Shown piece after piece: positions 44,181 through 45,684 of a DNA stretch of 45,684 bases. The stretch's first letter is position 1. The number at the start of each line of letters is the position of its first letter. Both the position numbers and the translations under genes were made by a program. Source of the stretch: Bacteroidaceae bacterium (GTDB lineage Bacteria > Bacteroidota > Bacteroidia > Bacteroidales > Bacteroidaceae); assembly GCA_016292045.1 (NCBI GenBank), contig JAEEZX010000001.1, forward strand, positions 1-45,684, given 5' to 3'. The notes under the pieces were generated by a model. The model saw only the letters and a list, made by a program, of their open reading frames with translations. It made no database searches and was not told where the DNA came from.

Positions 44181-45118
44181 GCCTTATTAAACTTTGTCTT
44201 CGGCTGTTTGCAACGAGGACAACGCCAGTCGTCTGGCAGGTCTTCAAATGCCACACCGTCGTGCTCAGCAGGGTCGTAGACGTAGCCGCAGACGGAGCAG
44301 ACATACTTGCCGGATTCTTCTTTTTGGGAGAAATCTACCTCAGCAAGGATAGTGGGTACGGGATTATCGAGATCCATCACACGCTTGGTCTCCAGACTCT
44401 CATAGCCTTGGGGAGTATGGGTGCCGCAATATACGGTGGGCTGCTTGCGAATGAACTCACGTACGCGGTCCATCGTCTCGCGAGCTGCCTGAAGGTCGTC
44501 GAAGACAACAGAAAGTTTGTTCGCATAGAGAGCCTCGTCGACGTAGGTGATGTCTCCCTGGAACATATAGAACAATCCTTCATTCTCTGCGATGATAAGA
44601 CTGTTACCATTGGTATGTCCCTTGGCCTTGATGTAGTAAACGCCATCGGCAATCTTCTGACTTTCAGGGAAGTTGTAATAAGCACCATCAGTGAATTCCA
44701 CAGGGACTATATTAGGGATATCCTTGAGCTCCTCTGCTCCGATTTCTTCTGCATTGACATAAATCTTCGCATTGGGGAAAGAACGCAGCTCTCCCGAATG
44801 GTCGGCATGCTTGTGGGTCAGCAGTATCTTTGTCACCTGCTCCGGCTTGTAGCCCAATGCAGCCAAAGCATCCATATATTCGCAGATGCTCTTACCTATA
44901 TAGATGGGTGCCGTCTCCTCTGGTGCACCATCAGGGAAACCTGCTGGCAGACCGGTATCAACCAGTATCACCTCCTTGCCTGTATCAATGAGATAGTTCT
45001 GCAGACTGCCCCGATAGCGGATGTTCTTGTCATACTTCTCGGCTCCCTCTTCGCCACCCATGACGAAAGGCTGAGAATAGAATCCGTCTTTTCTGAATTT
45101 TACTGCTTTGATGTCCAT
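44177..45118 (-). CDS. Metallo-beta-lactamase/rubredoxin fusion protein, 313 aa
   Basis: Residues 1-265 are an MBL-fold hydrolase with [10 protein letters not shown], the HxHxDH motif in [12 protein letters not shown], then [16 protein letters not shown] and CGTHTP for the other metal ligands. Residues about 272-313 are a rubredoxin with two CxxC pairs ([12 protein letters not shown] and WRCPRCK) and the family sentence AFEDLPDDW; the middle loop is shortened. Flavodiiron proteins also join MBL and rubredoxin but have a flavodoxin between them, which is absent here. A redox-linked hydrolase or an electron-fed oxygen-scavenging role are both possible. Likely cytoplasmic. The promoter box is at 45218-45225. 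Confidence 0.85.
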   Translation of the reverse strand: MDIKAVKFRKDGFYSQPFVMGGEEGAEKYDKNIRYRGSLQNYLIDTGKEVILVDTGLPAGFPDGAPEETAPIYIGKSICEYMDALAALGYKPEQVTKILLTHKHADHSGELRSFPNAKIYVNAEEIGAEELKDIPNIVPVEFTDGAYYNFPESQKIADGVYYIKAKGHTNGNSLIIAENEGLFYMFQGDITYVDEALYANKLSVVFDDLQAARETMDRVREFIRKQPTVYCGTHTPQGYESLETKRVMDLDNPVPTILAEVDFSQKEESGKYVCSVCGYVYDPAEHDGVAFEDLPDDWRCPRCKQPKTKFNKA

Positions 45119-45429
45119 AGTATTTAATTTTGGTTTTGGTTATAAAATGATTGTAAGCTCTAAGCGTTTGCTTCCCTTTTCATATTTTCTTTACGCAAAT
45201 TAATATCTATTCGGCGCCAAAGTTACGATAAATATTTGATATCTGCAAGGATGGAAATGTTAAAAGAGAAATAAAAACATGTTATTCCTCTTGATTCATG
45301 ACATTTTTTGAATATTATTTTGTGTTTTTGCACTAAACATTGAAATGCAACGGAATGTCACAGAAACAGATAACTCACATATTGATATAAATTGATTGAC
45401 AGAATGTCAGAGAGTTGTAGGTTATTGTA
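45119..45429. other. Intergenic region with promoter for the MBL-rubredoxin gene
   Basis: AT-rich. Apart from the box at 45218-45225, which leaves a leader of about 92 bases, I see no gene, strong hairpin or repeat. Confidence 0.5.
45218..45225 (-). promoter_or_regulatory. -7 box for the MBL-rubredoxin gene
   Basis: TAACTTTG on the minus strand, a full TAnnTTTG match, 100 bases before the ATG at 45118. Confidence 0.5.
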
Positions 45430-45684
45430 TTACTTTAGATTCTTTTTGAAGAAATCTGCCAGTTTGTCCCAGGGAATCATATTCTTTGGCTGACCTTTAC
45501 CTTCCTTTTCCTCGTAACCTCCATCGTATAGGTCACAATGTGAGGCATCAGGGATGATTAGCAACTGTTTGTTCTCCGGGTTGGGGTTTGGTTCGCCAAC
45601 AAACTTGTATCCCTCAGCTTTGCCATCTACCATATAATGATAGGCTGCCTCGCCAAAGTAGCGAGAGTGGGCATCGGCTCCGTG
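45430..45684 (-). CDS. C-terminal part of an alpha/beta hydrolase, cut by the window edge
   Basis: The frame is open to the last base of the window and gives 84 residues. HSRYFGEAAYHYM, then LLIIPDASHCDLYDG and the end WDKLADFFKKNL match the C-terminus of alpha/beta hydrolases of the dienelactone-hydrolase/YcjY kind. The His in DASHCDLYD is the catalytic triad His. The nucleophile Ser lies outside the window. Substrate unknown. Confidence 0.8.
   Translation of the reverse strand, partial: HGADAHSRYFGEAAYHYMVDGKAEGYKFVGEPNPNPENKQLLIIPDASHCDLYDGGYEEKEGKGQPKNMIPWDKLADFFKKNLK

Noticed and set aside
44177..45118. Flavorubredoxin
   Set aside because: No flavodoxin domain between the MBL and rubredoxin parts, and the total length is too short for one.

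Overview
The window looks like chromosome of a Bacteroidales bacterium, most likely Prevotella-like. The evidence is: -7 boxes of the Bacteroidetes form TAnnTTTG in front of most transcription units; type IX secretion (T9SS) C-terminal sorting tails; a DUF4270 lipoprotein; complete Kdo and lipid A genes; a solitary starch-synthase-like domain divergent from panC-panD; and short AT-rich tandem words in the gaps, as often seen in Prevotella. No tRNA, rRNA, CRISPR array, transposase or integrase is visible.

Left edge (1-2460), accessory: a small M15 peptidase, then two nucleotidyltransferase/HEPN toxin-antitoxin modules on the minus strand. The second (mntA-hepT) is intact with both diagnostic motifs. 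In the first, the HEPN gene is cut to 24 codons. Repeats and coding fragments surround them.

Housekeeping core (2469-30348). Minus strand: half-size GT5 protein, DUF4270 lipoprotein, carB, sugar-nucleotide transferase. Plus strand, divergent: panC, panD, mce, pgk, substrate-binding-like lipoprotein. Minus strand: small conserved gene, ligA, dapA, MaoC-like hydratase, kdsA, kdsD, phospholipase D-like protein. Convergent pair: low-Mr tyrosine phosphatase and a PD-(D/E)XK protein. Then a tight plus-strand operon: purM, prfA, pyrF, lpxD, lpxC, lpxA, miaA and a class A PBP. kdsD/kdsA and lpxD/C/A together make the Kdo and early lipid A steps. lpxC lacks the FabZ domain usual in this phylum.

Secreted locus (30410-41415): a GH43-like enzyme, a GH128-like glycanase with a 380-residue tail, and two very large paralogues with an HExxHGxGxG centre and several carbohydrate-binding-like modules. 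The order tail/protease/tail/protease repeats with a period of about 3.99 kb. This indicates a tandem duplication that joined the glycanase tail to the first protease, with later gene conversion between the copies. It is the strongest candidate for something undescribed here.

Right edge (41498-45684), all minus strand: a protein with a very acidic tail, an ElaA-type acetyltransferase with a probably leaderless start, a metallo-beta-lactamase-fold protein whose N-terminal hydrophobic leader appears to have lost its start codon and reading frame, a metallo-beta-lactamase/rubredoxin fusion, and the end of an alpha/beta hydrolase.
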